Source: Ryuthela nishihirai (lineage: Eukaryota; Arthropoda; Arachnida; Araneae; Heptathelidae). From it: DNA of 64,000 nucleotides. Shown one piece after another: positions 32,609 to 42,655 of the stretch. How positions within the stretch are numbered: position 1 is the first letter of the stretch; each line of letters begins with the position of its first letter. The notes beneath the pieces were generated by a model. That model did no database searches. It saw only the letters and a list, made by a program, of their open reading frames with translations, and was not told the origin of the DNA. Position numbers and translations under genes: made by a program. The stretch is taken from NCBI GenBank assembly GCA_038380435.1, contig JAWZYU010000025.1:25334707-25398706 (forward strand), in the 5' to 3' direction.

Positions 32609-33025
32609 TTCGTCTAACACAATAGGACAGTTCCGCATTCTTGAACATTAATTTCGTATCTAAGCCAATAGGATCTCGGAGCGACACGTGCGATATGCGA
32701 GAGCACGCGATCAGTTCAATGGCAACCGGATTCTGATCCCCACGTGACCTCTCCTGTTATCTTTAGGAGCCGATAAGAAGATGACACCTTATCGGACTCT
32801 CCTCCTCTCCGATGTTTGCTCTAGGATTTGTCATCACCCGTCTGAACCGCATCACTTCACTCCACAACTCTGTGGGATGGTGCAGACAGCCACGGAGAGG
32901 AAGGAGGGAAGAGGCAGGAACACAGATGATCCGGGTCACGACCCTCATCTCAGTTCGCTGCACACCCCTGATCAAGCCTCTAGCTTTGAAAGAGGCATGG
33001 AGCTAAGGAAAAGGAGAATTAGTTC
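32609..33025. other. Low-copy spacer, no gene assigned
   Basis: GC-richer than the LINE. Frames on both strands without recognisable motifs. Confidence 0.4.
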
Positions 33026-33037
33026 GTGCGATGGTTT

Positions 33038-33423
33038 GGGTTGGGTTGATTTACCGCTGAGCGGCACTTTTTTGCACACCATGGGCTAAATGACGAGGTC
33101 ACAAGGACCCCGAAGGTTCAGAGAAGGTTGGGGGAGGGGACCCACTGGAACAGCTGTTGGGAGACAGATGGTAGCCTCCCGTCAAGGCCATCCAGCGTGT
33201 TCTTTAACGTGCACAGGGTATGGTTCTCCCGCACACGGGGCCACGGCTTAACGTCCCATCCGACGGACGGCGGCCTTTCCAAGCCCATCGGTGTCCCCTA
33301 CTGACCGTGGGCAGGGCGGGGAATTTTGCGGAGATAAATCTCAACGCTGACCCAGCTGGGACTCGAACCTGGGAACTACAGATTACGAGCCTGGCGCGCT
33401 ACCGACTGAGCCACCCCCGCCCC
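33038..33423 (-). mobile_element. SINE-A reference copy, 386 bp, 12-bp TSD
   Basis: Flanked by GTGCGATGGTTT at 33026-33037 and 33424-33435, which fixes the element ends. Read in its own direction: tRNA-like head GGGGCGGGGGTGGCTCAGTC with box A (TGGCTCAGTCGG), anticodon-loop equivalent CTCGTAA (anticodon CGT) and box B (GGTTCGAGTCC). Next come a link (GAGATTTATCTCCGCAAAA), a central region (GGGACGTTAAGCCGTGG, then GTGCACGTTAAAGAACACGC), a 3' body (CCTCCCCCAACCTTCTCTGA) and the tail GCTCAGAGGTAAA followed by ACAACCCAACCC. Transcription would use the internal Pol III promoter. Movement would need a LINE enzyme acting on the tail. A typical, fairly young copy. Confidence 0.97.
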
Positions 33424-33696
33424 GTGCGATGGTTTATGGCTGTCCATATTCTTAGTTCATCAGATTTACTTATTCTATCTTTACCCAGTCACGATTTACA
33501 TTTTGCTTTCTCACAAAATATTCGTTTATTGAGAGGCAATAAATACAGCAATTTTTAAATCTAGCCGAATAGACAAGTATCATCTTTACTGCGAGCCTGA
33601 ATAGTTGGAAGAGGGAATGTAACAAAAAGAACAAAAAAAAAAGTTGAACTTTGTTTATCACATATTTTAAGTACAAAATAATAAGGTAAACAATAA

Positions 33697-33835
33697 TATG
33701 ACCTGGGTTCGAGCCCCGGTAAGGCATGGCTGTTTGTGTCGTTTTTCTGCTGAGACCTTCTACTATGGCATATAAACTGACAGGCTCCTGTCAGACCTCT
33801 GTGCCAAGCAGCTGCTTGAGGGGGTATTTATTATT
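33697..33835 (+). mobile_element. SINE-B, partial head
   Basis: Starts in the tRNA-like head at box B (GGGTTCGAGCCCC), then TTTTTCTGCTGAG, AAACTGACAGGCTCCTGTCA, AGCAGCTGCTTGAGGGGG and TATTTATT. A small deletion joins GCTGAGACC to TTCTACTATGG. Confidence 0.88.
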
Positions 33836-33929
33836 TTATCTCTAAAGTTCATTTTAACGTCAGAACTGAAGTTGGCTTGACAAAGCAGTATGTGAAGGAT
33901 GGGACTGGATCCTCGAAATCAGCTGGTTT

Positions 33930-34125
33930 GTTTTACCTTTGAGCGGCACTTTTTCCCACACCATGTGCTAAATGGCCAGGCCATAAGGACTCGTGGGGCT
34001 CAGAGAAGGTTGGGGAGAGGAAGGGAACCCCCAGACAGATGGTAGCCTCAAGTCAAGGCCATCCAGCGTGTTCTTTAACGTGCACTCCCACATGGGGCCA
34101 TGGCTTAACGTCCATCCGATGCTGT
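33930..34125 (-). mobile_element. SINE-A fragment, diverged
   Basis: Tail TTGTTTTACCTTTGAGCGG to CTTAACGTCCATCCG, with internal deletions in the CCCACTGGAACAG and CACAGGG regions. Confidence 0.9.
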
Positions 34126-34195
34126 TGGTCTAATGATGATCTTTAGCTTATTATAACAGTTTGTGATCATGTCAAATCACTTTTCATCCTTTTTT

Positions 34196-34586
34196 TTTGG
34201 GGGGGGGGGGGGCTCAGTCGGTAGCGCGCCAGGCTCGTAATCTGTAGTTCCCAGGTTCGAGTCCCAGCTGGTTCAGCGTTGAGATTTATCTCCGCAAAAT
34301 TCCCCGCCCTGCCCACGGTCAGTAGGGGACACCGATGGGCTTGGAAAGATCGCCGTCCGTCGGATGGGACGTTAAGCGGTGGCCCCGTGTGCGGGAGAGC
34401 CATACCCCGTGCACGTTAAAGAACACGCTGGATGGCCTTGACGGGAGGCTACCATCTGTCTCCCAACAGCTGTTCCAGTGGGTCCCCTCCCCCAACCTTC
34501 TCTGAGCCTTCGGGGTCCATGTGATCTGGCCATTTAGCCCATGGTGTGCAAAAAAAGTGGCGCTCAGAGGTAAAAAAACCCAACCC
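34196..34586 (+). mobile_element. SINE-A, full length, head expanded into a G run
   Basis: The first bases are replaced by about 15 G before GCTCAGTCGGTAGCGC; tail GTAAAAAAACCCAACCCC. Slippage in the G-rich head is a likely cause. Confidence 0.94.
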
Positions 34587-35463
34587 CTTTTTTTTCTCAG
34601 GTCGTTCACTTCTCTCCACCTCTCAAAGAAACGTGTCAGCCCCGCGAAGAGTTCATCTCGCCATTTTCATCCTTGGGGTCTGGGGGGAGAGGGGGGGGGG
34701 CATGAACATCTTTGCACAGGATATGCTTCACATTTCTGTCTCTCATCCGTCAATCCCAACGTTGCCAGAGGATGCGTTGTGAATATCTATGCAATGGGTG
34801 GATAGCGCTGTAAACGTTTTCGGTTTACCAATTTGCTTTGGGATTTACACGACGTGATGCGCTGTCACTGAACACGCATGTATGTGACAATCGGCAAACC
34901 CACATCCCCAAATCTTCGTTCGTCTCGAGGCGGAGAACCCACCTGCACGATCCACCCATGGGATGCGTGTGGTTTAGCATCTTCACGAGTCGCATCTCCG
35001 ATCTAGGTTCGACCCTCGTCGCCGATATCAACATCCTGGCGACCTTGAGAGTGACACCTGTCACCCGCCGAGGGTTGCCGTGCGAGTCGCACGTGACGCT
35101 GCCACGTCAGAGTTGGGAGGTTCTGTGTCACTCAGATTGTTACGTGGATTATAGGCTGTCCGAAGTCGGGCTGACGGACACAGTCACTGGCTAAGGAATG
35201 GCACATCAAGGGGATGGCAACGAGGGGTGGTGGGTCGGAAACGAAGAAATAAAAAATGCGATTCTTTCTCCGACTCTCTCTTAGCTACTGTTGTGACAAA
35301 AAATCCTTTGACAACTGAAAAGGAACAACACGGTCTGGACTATTTAATTGGTTGGGGACAGAAAGCACGCCGTAGTGCATTGCATCCAGAATTATGGAGG
35401 CCCAGGAGCTTACTTTTGCCAATGCTGCTCTCACCTTAGGCACTGGAAGCGATTGGGATAATG
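34587..35463. other. Low-copy GC-richer region, no gene assigned
   Basis: Not shared with other parts of the window. It has a 118-codon + frame at 34838-35194 and a 79-codon minus frame at 34825-35064 that overlap; neither has known motifs. A splice-donor-like AAGGTGAGA occurs on the minus strand near 35435. A region worth testing for host exons, but unsupported here. Confidence 0.35.
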
Positions 35464-36080
35464 GTTTTGGGTTGTTTTACCTATGAGAGGGGGGCGGGGG
35501 TGGCTCAGTCGGTAGCGCGCCAGGCTCGTAATCTGTAGTTCCCAGGTTCGAGTCCCAGCTGGGTCAGCGTTGAGATTTATCTCCGCAAAATTCCCCGCCC
35601 TGCCCACGGTCAGTAGAGGACACCGATGGGCTTGGAAAGGCCGCCGTCCGTCGGATGGGACGTTAAGCCGTGGCCCCGTGTGTGGGAGAGCCATACCCTG
35701 TGCACGTTAAAGAACACGCTGGATGCCCTTGACGGGAGGCTACCATCTGTCTCCCAACAGCTGTTTCGTGGGTCCTCTCCCCCAACCTTCTCTGAGCCTT
35801 CGGGGTCCATGTGACCTGGCCATTTAGCCCATGGTGTGCAAAAAAGTGCCGCTCAGAGGTAAAACAACCCAACCCAGACAGCGTGTTCTTTAAGGTGCAC
35901 AGGTATGGCTATTTCGCACACGGGGTCAAGGCTTAACGTTCCTATCCGACAGACGGCAGTCTTTTCAAAGCCCATTGATGTCCCTTGCTGATCGAGGGGG
36001 AGGGGGGGAGTTACGAATCTGAAGACTCGCCCAGGAAGGACTCGAACCTGGAAAGTGCAGATTACGAGCATGGCACAGTG
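35464..36080 (-). mobile_element. Old SINE-A split by a younger copy
   Basis: Left remnant 35464-35488 (GGGTTGTTTTACCTATGAG) and right remnant 35879-36080 (CAGCGTGTTCTTTAAGG to a decayed head with GGACTCGAACC). The part between was lost, so there is no clean TSD. Confidence 0.85.
35489..35877 (+). mobile_element. SINE-A, full length
   Basis: Head GGGCGGGGGTGGCTCAGTCG to tail GTAAAACAACCCAACCC. Close to the reference copy, hence young. Confidence 0.96.
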
Positions 36081-36186
36081 GAAATTCTCCCTTAGTACCA
36101 ACAGTACCTTACGACCTGGTACAGTAGAAATTCTCCCTTAAAAATTCGCAATAATACTATGCATACACTATAAATAAATAAAAATA

Positions 36187-36400
36187 AATACCCCCTCAAG
36201 CAGTTGCTTGCCACAGAGGTCTGACAGTTTTATATGCCACAGTATAAGGTCTGTGAGGATGGCAGAAAAACAACACAAACGTCCATGCCTTATCCGGGGC
36301 TTGAACCCAGGTCCCTTAGATCAGTCCATACCTTATCCAAGGCTCGAACCGTTAGATCAGTGCCAAGCGTGCTAACCACTCGGCCACGGACGGCCATATT
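36187..36400 (-). mobile_element. SINE-B with tRNA-like head
   Basis: Read on the minus strand: head CGTGGCCGAGTGGTTAGCAC (box A) with GGTTCGAGCC (box B), apparently partly duplicated around box B; body with TTTTTCTGCCATCCTCACAG, CTGTCAGACCTCTGTGG, CAAGCAACTGCTTGAGGGGG; tail TATTTATTTTTATTTA. The head resembles a class II (Ser/Leu-like) tRNA start. Confidence 0.88.
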
Positions 36401-36544
36401 ACAAAAAAGTAAGGAAAAGTACATTATAAGCTTCCAAACATTGAAAATAAACTTTTTACGCTAAAATGACACTAGAGAAAAATAAATGAAGATCTCTCTC
36501 AAATACCTGTAAATTTCAATAATTTGAATAATATTCGTTTAGTA

Positions 36545-36692
36545 TTTAGCCCCGGGTTAAGGCATGGATGTTTCTGTTGTCTTTCTACTGAGGCCCCATA
36601 ACCCTCACAGACCTTCTACTATGACGTATAAACTGACAGGCTCCTGTCAGACCTCTGTCGCAAGCAGCTGCTTGAGGGAGTATTTTTTTTTC
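36545..36692 (+). mobile_element. SINE-B, head truncated
   Basis: Begins GCCCCGGGTTAAGGCATGG, contains CTACTGAGGCCCC, ACTATGACGTATAAACTGAC and GCAGCTGCTTGAGGGAG, ends in a T run. Preceded by a scrap of the dispersed repeat (AATATTCGTTTAGTATTTA). Confidence 0.87.
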
Positions 36693-36773
36693 ATTTAAAT
36701 TTATCGAAGCTAGAACATTGAACAGCACACGCCATTGTCCCACTCTTTTTAAACATTTTTTACCCCTTAAATT

Positions 36774-37066
36774 TCCGGAAAACTCCCCCACCCTGCCCAC
36801 AGTCAGTAGGGGACACCGATGTGCTTGGAAAGATCGCCAACTGTCGGATGGTACGTTAAGCCGTGGCCCGTGTGCGGGAGAGAGCCAGGCCCTGTGCACG
36901 TTAAAGAACACGCTGGATGGCCTTGACGGGAGGCTATCATCTGTCTCCCAAAAGCTGTTCCAGTGGGTCCCTTTCCCAAACCTTCTCAGAGCCTTTGGGG
37001 TCCTTGAGACCTGGCCATTTAGCCCATGGTGTGCAAAAAAGTGCCGCTCAGAGGTAAAACAACCCA
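36774..37066 (+). mobile_element. SINE-A, 5'-truncated, 12-bp TSD
   Basis: Flanked by ACCCCTTAAATT at 36762-36773 and 37067-37078. Starts at TCCGGAAAACTCCCCC; no head. Confidence 0.94.
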
Positions 37067-37078
37067 ACCCCTTAAATT

Positions 37079-37956
37079 ACTAAAACACTAAAAAAAACCT
37101 CAAATTCAACGATTTGTTTATAACAGTTGTGTTTTATCTTTCGAAGCGAATTTTCGTTAGTAGAATCGAGTAAACTTTCAGCTTCCATATTTCTTTAAAA
37201 TATTAAACTAACATTGCAGAAAGTGGATATTTATAGGAGATTCATTATCCTTCGCTTCAAAACATCCATTAAAATAAAAATCTTCGTAATCACTCCTCAA
37301 ACGAACACGAAATCCCAACAGCAACACAGTGCAACTAATCCAAAGTAATTACGTTCAAGCCATCACATTTCAGAAAGAGATTTCTTACAACACAACAATT
37401 CCTCGTAAACCTGTCACAAAAGAGGATTAAACTCTCGTATACATAAGTCCAATTCATCACTTCGCGATTCATTCAACTTTTGTGATCAACTTTTTTAATG
37501 CAATGAGAGAAATGTTTTTATTACACCTTTTTGACACAGCTCGTTAAACAATCTCTCGGATCTAAAACCTTCACAAAATGAGATGCCATCAGTTCCTCTG
37601 AGATCTCTCCATGATTAACTAATGCGCCCAGAAACAGCCGAGCCACACTCTCGCTAATCTAGGTAGCGTAAAGAATGCACTCGAGTCCAACATCTCTGAG
37701 GGTGAAAAACAGCAAAATCCGGCCAACTCCTGGTATGTTGGAGCAATTCCCGCTGATTGATAAGCATCCCCAGAAATAGCTGACAGTATTTGCAAGAGCG
37801 TTATCATAGAGATTGGCCGCGGGAGCTGTTTGGCGCCGACGATGCCACGCTACTGCCAGTTACAAAAGCAAGATTCAAAACTGTGTTAAATTAACTACCT
37901 CCTCCTCTCTCAGCTCTTCCTCCTCCTCTTCCTCACGACACACAAGACAGGGAGCG
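37079..37956. other. Spacer, no gene seen
   Basis: AT-rich to about 37550, then mixed. A (TCC)n-rich stretch at 37900-37935. No supported exon. Confidence 0.45.
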
Positions 37957-38128
37957 TTTATGTCCCTTCTCATCTCACTCCTCTTCTCCTTTTTTTATTT
38001 TTTTTTTTATCACGTTTCATCTTTGTCTCAAAATGGCGCCAAAGGAAGTCTCTAAATTATCCACATTTTTGCCAAAATGTCAGCTCCTGACGTCCTGGCT
38101 ATTTAGAGGATTACGCTTCCAGGTATCT
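37957..38128 (+). repeat. 172-bp repeat, inverted mate at 42010-42192
   Basis: Shared blocks in order: GGGAGCGTTTATG, CTCCTCTTCTCC, ATCACGTTTCATCTTTGTCT, CAAAATGGCGCCAAAGGAAG, GCCAAAATGTCAGCTCCTGA, CGTCCTGGCTATTTAG and CCAGGTATCTC. Family unknown; could be part of a DNA transposon or a segmental copy. Confidence 0.85.
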
Positions 38129-38414
38129 CACGAATGATGCGATCTTCAATGTTTCATTAAGCGTCTTTCTAAAATTAGACCGCAGCGCACTAGTGTCATT
38201 CATACTTTCTCTCTCCCCCACCCCACCTCTTCCCACCTCATTCCTTTTCATGAACTGAATTAAATCTCGATTCAGAGCAAAACTCGGTGAATAAAGTTCT
38301 CGGAGAGCGCGTGCGAGTTTCATCTTCTTGCGTTTATTTCTCACCAATGTAGAATTTGTTAGCCATGGATACTTAGTGCTATGTTTCTAGGAGAAAGAAC
38401 TGTGTAGGGTTAGG

Positions 38415-39160
38415 TTCTTTTATCCCTTCTTTGTACACAATGAGCTAAATGACCAGGTTACAAGGACCCCCCATGGATTCAATGTAGGGTGGGGGAAGGA
38501 GACCCACTGGACAGCTGTTAGAAGACATATCGAAGCTTCAATTTATGTACATCCAGTGTGTTCTTTACGTGCAATGGGGCGGGGGTGGCTCAGTCGGTAG
38601 CGTAATACCAGGCTCGTAATCTGCAGTTCCCAGGTTCGAGTCCCAGCTGGGTCAGCATTGAGATTTATATCCGCAAAACTCCCCGCCCTGCCCACGGTCA
38701 GGAGGGGACACCGATGTGCTTGGAAAGGCCGCCGTCCGTCGGATGGGACGTTAAGCCGTGGCCCCGTATGTCGGAGAGTCATACCCTGTTCACGTTAAGG
38801 AACACACTGGATGGTCTTGGCGGAGGCTACCATCTGTCTCCCAACAGCTGTTCCAGTGGGTCCCCTCCCCCAACCTTCTCTGAGCCTTCGGGGTCCATGT
38901 GACCTGGCCATTTAGCCCATGGTGCGCAAAAAAGTGCCGCTCAGAGGAAAAACTACCCAACCTTTACGTACATAGGATATGTATCTCCTTTGCACGGGCC
39001 ACGGCTTAACGTCCCATCCGACCAACGACAGTTTTTCTAACCCACAGATGTCCCCCTTTTTCACGAAGGGCAAGGTGGGAGTTTAGAGGTGATTAATGAC
39101 ATTGGCTCAGTTGAGACTCGAACCTGAGAACCACAGATTAGGGGCCTGGCACTCTACCGA
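38415..39160 (-). mobile_element. Old SINE-A split by a younger copy
   Basis: Left remnant 38415-38573 and right remnant 38962-39160 (to a decayed head with GAGACTCGAACC). Broken in the central CTTTAACGTGCA site. Confidence 0.87.
38574..38961 (+). mobile_element. SINE-A, full length, nested, 11-bp TSD
   Basis: Flanked by CTTTACGTGCA (38563-38573) and CTTTACGTACA (38962-38972). Head GGGGCGGGGGTGGCTCAGTC; a 3-bp insertion (GTAATA) follows the D-loop equivalent. Confidence 0.94.
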
Positions 39161-39399
39161 TTTTATTTTCTTAGTTATAGAGCGTCGAAGGAGGCAGGAT
39201 GGGGAAGCAAATTCTTCCGTCCCTATAAGAGGGTAAGACAGAAAGTTTCGTAGCCTGTCCCCCGCCAAACTAACTTTTGGAGTTGTGCTACCAACGCATT
39301 TTAATTGGGTCGTTTTACCTCTGAGCGGTACATTTTTGCACACAATTGACTAAATAGCCATGTCGTAAGCACCCGAAGGCTCAGAGAAGGTTGGGGGAA

Positions 39400-39615
39400 A
39401 TTAGGAAATTAGTAATGAAGGCAAAACCCAGATGCTCCGCAATACATGGACTGCACGCCATCTACAGGGATAATGCCAAAATCTCCACTACCTACGTCGA
39501 GGGCAAGACAGTACGATGTAGATGCAGTTCGCCCCACGACTACCTATGGTACAGTACTATAGGAGTAAAGCTCATCCATTGGTCAAAACCTAAATTTAAT
39601 CTGTGCCCCGGTTAG
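39400..39615 (+). pseudogene. C-terminal piece of an unidentified frame in the insertion
   Basis: About 70 codons ending at a stop after FNLCPG. Includes GLHAIYRDNAKISTTYVEG, RCRCSSPHDYLW and VKLIHWSKPKF. As it begins at the 5' edge of the insertion, it could be the last part of a truncated retrotransposon ORF. The family was not recognised. Confidence 0.4.
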
Positions 39616-39737
39616 CCACAAAAAAGGATATATAGATACAAGTTGCCTTGGCTCCCGTGGTGGGAACTCTTAGTCCGGCCTTCCCAGGCCTCTCCATCGG
39701 GCCCCGTCCAACCTAGGTGCCCCCCAACACCAGTCAC

Positions 39738-41332
39738 CGAGGCCCATCCATCGGGTCTCCGTCTGACCAGATACTGAATCACCGAGGTTCATCCTTCACC
39801 GAGGCCCATCCATCGGGTCTCCGTCTGACCAGATACTGAATCACCGAGGTTCATCCTTCACCGAGGCCCATCCATCGGGTCTCCGTCTGACCAGATACTG
39901 AATCACCGAGGTTCATCCTTCACCGAGGCCCATCCATCGGGTCTCCGTCTGACCAGATACTGAATCACCGAGGCCGATCCATCGGGTCTCCGTCTGACCA
40001 GATACTGAGTCACCAAGGCTCATCCTTCACCAAGGCCCATCCATCGGGTCTCCGTCTAACCAGATACTGAGTCACCGAGGTTCATCCTTCACCGAGGCCC
40101 ATCTATCGGGTCTCCGTCTGACCAGATACTGAGTCACCGAGGCTCATCCTTCACCGAGGCCCATCCATCGGGTCTCCGTCTGACCAGATACTGAATCACC
40201 GAGGCCGATCCATCGGGTCTCCGTCTGACCAGATACTGAGTCACCAAGGCTCATCCTTCACCAAGGCCCATCCATCGGGTCTCCGTCTAACCAGATACTG
40301 AGTCACCGAGGTTCATCCTTCACCGAGGCCCATCTATCGGGTCTCCGTCTGACCAGATACTGAGTCACCGAGGCTCATCCTTCACCGAGGCCCATCCATC
40401 GGGTCTCCGTCTGACCAGATACTGAGTCACCGAGGCCCATCCATCGGGTCTCCGTCTGACCAGATACTGAGTCACCGAGGCTCATCCTTCACCGAGGCCC
40501 ATCCATCGGGTCTCCGTCTGACCAGATACTGAGTCACCGAGGCTCATCCTTCACCGAGGCCCATCCATCTGGTCTCCGTCTGACCAAATTCTGAGTCACC
40601 GAGGCTCATCCTTCACCGAGGCCCATCCATCGGGTCTCCGTCTGATCAGATACTGAGTCACCGAGGCCCATCCATCGGGTCTCCGTCTGACCAGATATTG
40701 AGTCACCGAGGCCCATCCATCGGGTCTCCGTCTGACCAGATACTGAGTCACCGAGGTTCATCCTTCACAGAGGCCCATCCATCGGGTCTCCGTCTGACCA
40801 GATACTGAGTCACCGAGGCTCATCCTTCACAGAGGCCCATCCATCGGGTCTCCGTCTGACCAGATACTGAGTCACCGAGGTTCATCCTTCACCGAGGCCC
40901 ATCCATCGGGTCTCCGTCTGACCAGATACTGAGTCACCGAGGTTCATCCTTCACCGAGGCCCATCCATCGGGTCTCCATCTGACCAGATACTGAGTCACC
41001 GAGGCCCATCCATCGGGTCTCCGTCTGACCAGATACTGAGTCACCGAGGCTCATCCTTCACAGAGGCCCATCCATCGGGTCTCCGTCTGACCAGATACTG
41101 AGTCACTGAGGTTCATCCTTCACCGAGGCCCATCCATCGGGTCTCCGTCTGACCAGATACTGAGTCACCGAGGTTCATCCTTCACCGAGGCCCATCCATC
41201 GGGTCTCCATCTGACCAGATACTGAGTCACCGAGACTCATCCTTCACCGAGGCCCATCCATCGGGGTCTCCGTCTGACCAGATACTGAGTCACCGAGGCC
41301 CATCCATCGGGTCTCCGTCTGACCAGATACTC
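39738..41332. repeat. 62-bp minisatellite with 45-bp variants and a 231-bp higher-order unit
   Basis: The unit holds GAGGCCCATCCATCGGGTCT, CCGTCTGACCAGATACTGA and CACCGAGG(C/T)TCATCCTTCAC. A 45-bp form lacks 17 bp (the TTCATCCTTCACCGAGG segment). The pattern of three 62-bp units plus one 45-bp unit, marked by GAGGCCGATCC at 39970 and 40201, repeats with a 231-bp step. About 30 units in all. Confidence 0.95.
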
Positions 41333-41820
41333 CCCGATACCAGTCAGCGGACCCCTCAACTTCACACGGGCCCTCAGCCTCCCACCACCACGACAAGGAG
41401 GTTCCCTATCGAGGGGTCGAGATAGAGAAGGTTGGGGGAAGGGGACTCATTCGACAGCTGTTAGGAAGTGGTAGCCTCCCGTCAACTAAAATTTTAAATC
41501 AAATCTAAATTTTAAATTTCAAGGCCATCCAGCGCGTTCTTTAAAATCACGTCTCTCCGCACATAGGACCGTGGCTTTCCAAGCCCATTGGAGTCCCCTA
41601 CTGACCGAGGTAGGGCGGGTAGTTTTGCGGAGATAAATCTCAATGCTGGCCAAGCTGGGACTCGAACCTGGGAACCGCAGATTGTGAGCCTGGTGCGCTA
41701 CAGACTGAGCATCCTCCCCCCTCCTCTTGAGAACCAAATAATGTCACCAAGGGAGAGCAGATATCTCTATTATATACCCGTGCTGTGTGGTGTAGAGGTC
41801 GGGCGAACATGGCGAAGGTA

Positions 41821-41925
41821 CAGTCGCTCAAAAAAATATCCGAACACTGTGGTTGATTACAGAATACAAAAAATATCTGGCAACTATTTTTTTTTAGAAA
41901 TTAGTGATCTGGCAAACGCTTTTCC
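41821..41925. mobile_element. MITE-T left half
   Basis: TA at 41819-41820, then CAGTCGCTCAAAAAAATATC, TTGATTACAGAATACA and TTAGAAATTAGTGATCTGGC; the palindrome stops before the CACGTG centre. Confidence 0.88.
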
Positions 41926-41960
41926 ATCTGATGACGCAGTCCAAAAATAAATCACAAAGT

Positions 41961-42018
41961 GGTAAGATGATCGATCTTACCAATCTCGCGCCAAGTGTCT
42001 GAACACTTGGCGCGAGAT
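41961..42018. repeat. Two adjacent short hairpins
   Basis: GGTAAGAT/ATCTTACC around GATCG at 41961-41981, then ATCTCGCGCCAAGTGT at 41983-41998, loop CTGA, and its exact complement ACACTTGGCGCGAGAT at 42003-42018. The second has a perfect 16-bp stem. Confidence 0.9.
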
Positions 42019-42192
42019 ACCTGGATGCGTAATCCACTAAATAGCCAGGACGTCAGGAGCTGACATTTTGGCAAAAACGTGAATAATTAAGAGACTTCCT
42101 TTGGCGCCATTTTGAGACAAAGATGAAACGTGATAAAAAATAAAAAAAAGGAGAAGAGGAGTGTGATGAAAAGGAACATAAACGCTCCCTTT
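42010..42192 (-). repeat. Inverted mate of the 172-bp repeat at 37957
   Basis: Same blocks as 37957-38128 in reverse complement. The copy ends within the 16-bp hairpin, so the hairpin lies at a boundary of the shared segment. Confidence 0.85.
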
Positions 42193-42271
42193 GAGGTTTG
42201 ATAACTACGTGGGAAAATATTACAAATATGGGGGGTAGCATTTGCTGTATATTGTTTTAGGTGTAATATTA

Positions 42272-42655
42272 GTTGGGTTGTTTTACCTCTGAGCGGCAAT
42301 TTTTTGCACACCATGGGCAAAATGACCAGGTCACATGGACCCTGAAGGCTCAGAGAAGGTTGGGGGAGAGGACCCACTGGAACAGCTGTTGGGAGACAGA
42401 TGGTAGCCTCCCGTCAAGGCCATCCAGCGTATTCTTTAACGTATACAGGGTATGGCTCTCCCGCACAAGGGGCCACGGCTTAACGTCCCATCCGACGGAC
42501 GGCGGCCTTTCCAAGCCCATCGGTGTCCCCTACTGACCGTGGGCAAGGCGGGGAATTTTGCGGAGATAAATCTCAACGCTGACCCAGCTGGGACTTGAAC
42601 CTGGGAACTACAGATTACGAGCCTGGCGCGCTACCGACTGAGCCACCCCCGCCCC
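42272..42655 (-). mobile_element. SINE-A, full length
   Basis: Tail GTTGGGTTGTTTTACC to head GAGCCACCCCCGCCCCC; few differences from the reference copy. Confidence 0.95.

Larger units (their letters stand above)
39400..41423. mobile_element. 2,024-bp insertion of unknown family with 17-bp TSD
   Basis: Flanked by AGAGAAGGTTGGGGGAA at 39383-39399 and 41424-41440, at a site where other SINE-A copies have this sequence once. A TSD this long suits non-LTR retrotransposition. The left 240 bp hold the end of a reading frame, the middle 1.6 kb is a 62-bp minisatellite, and the right 90 bp are unique (CCCACCACCACGACAAGG). No poly(A) or terminal inverted repeats seen. Confidence 0.85.
39305..41735 (-). 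mobile_element. SINE-A interrupted by a 2-kb satellite-bearing insertion
   Basis: Left part 39305-39399 (TTGGGTCGTTTTACCTCTG to AGGTTGGGGGAA) and right part 41424-41735 (AGAGAAGGTTGGGGGAA to a decayed head) complete one copy. The right part also has a 36-bp AT-rich insert near 41486-41521. Confidence 0.9.

Noticed and set aside
33343..33423. tRNA gene (box A and box B present at many places)
   Set aside because: Each is the head of a SINE-A copy. The acceptor stem does not pair properly with a 3' partner, and the sequence continues into the SINE body.
34838..35194. 118-codon + frame in a GC-richer low-copy region
   Set aside because: No recognised motif, no splice-site support, and an equally good minus-strand frame overlaps it.
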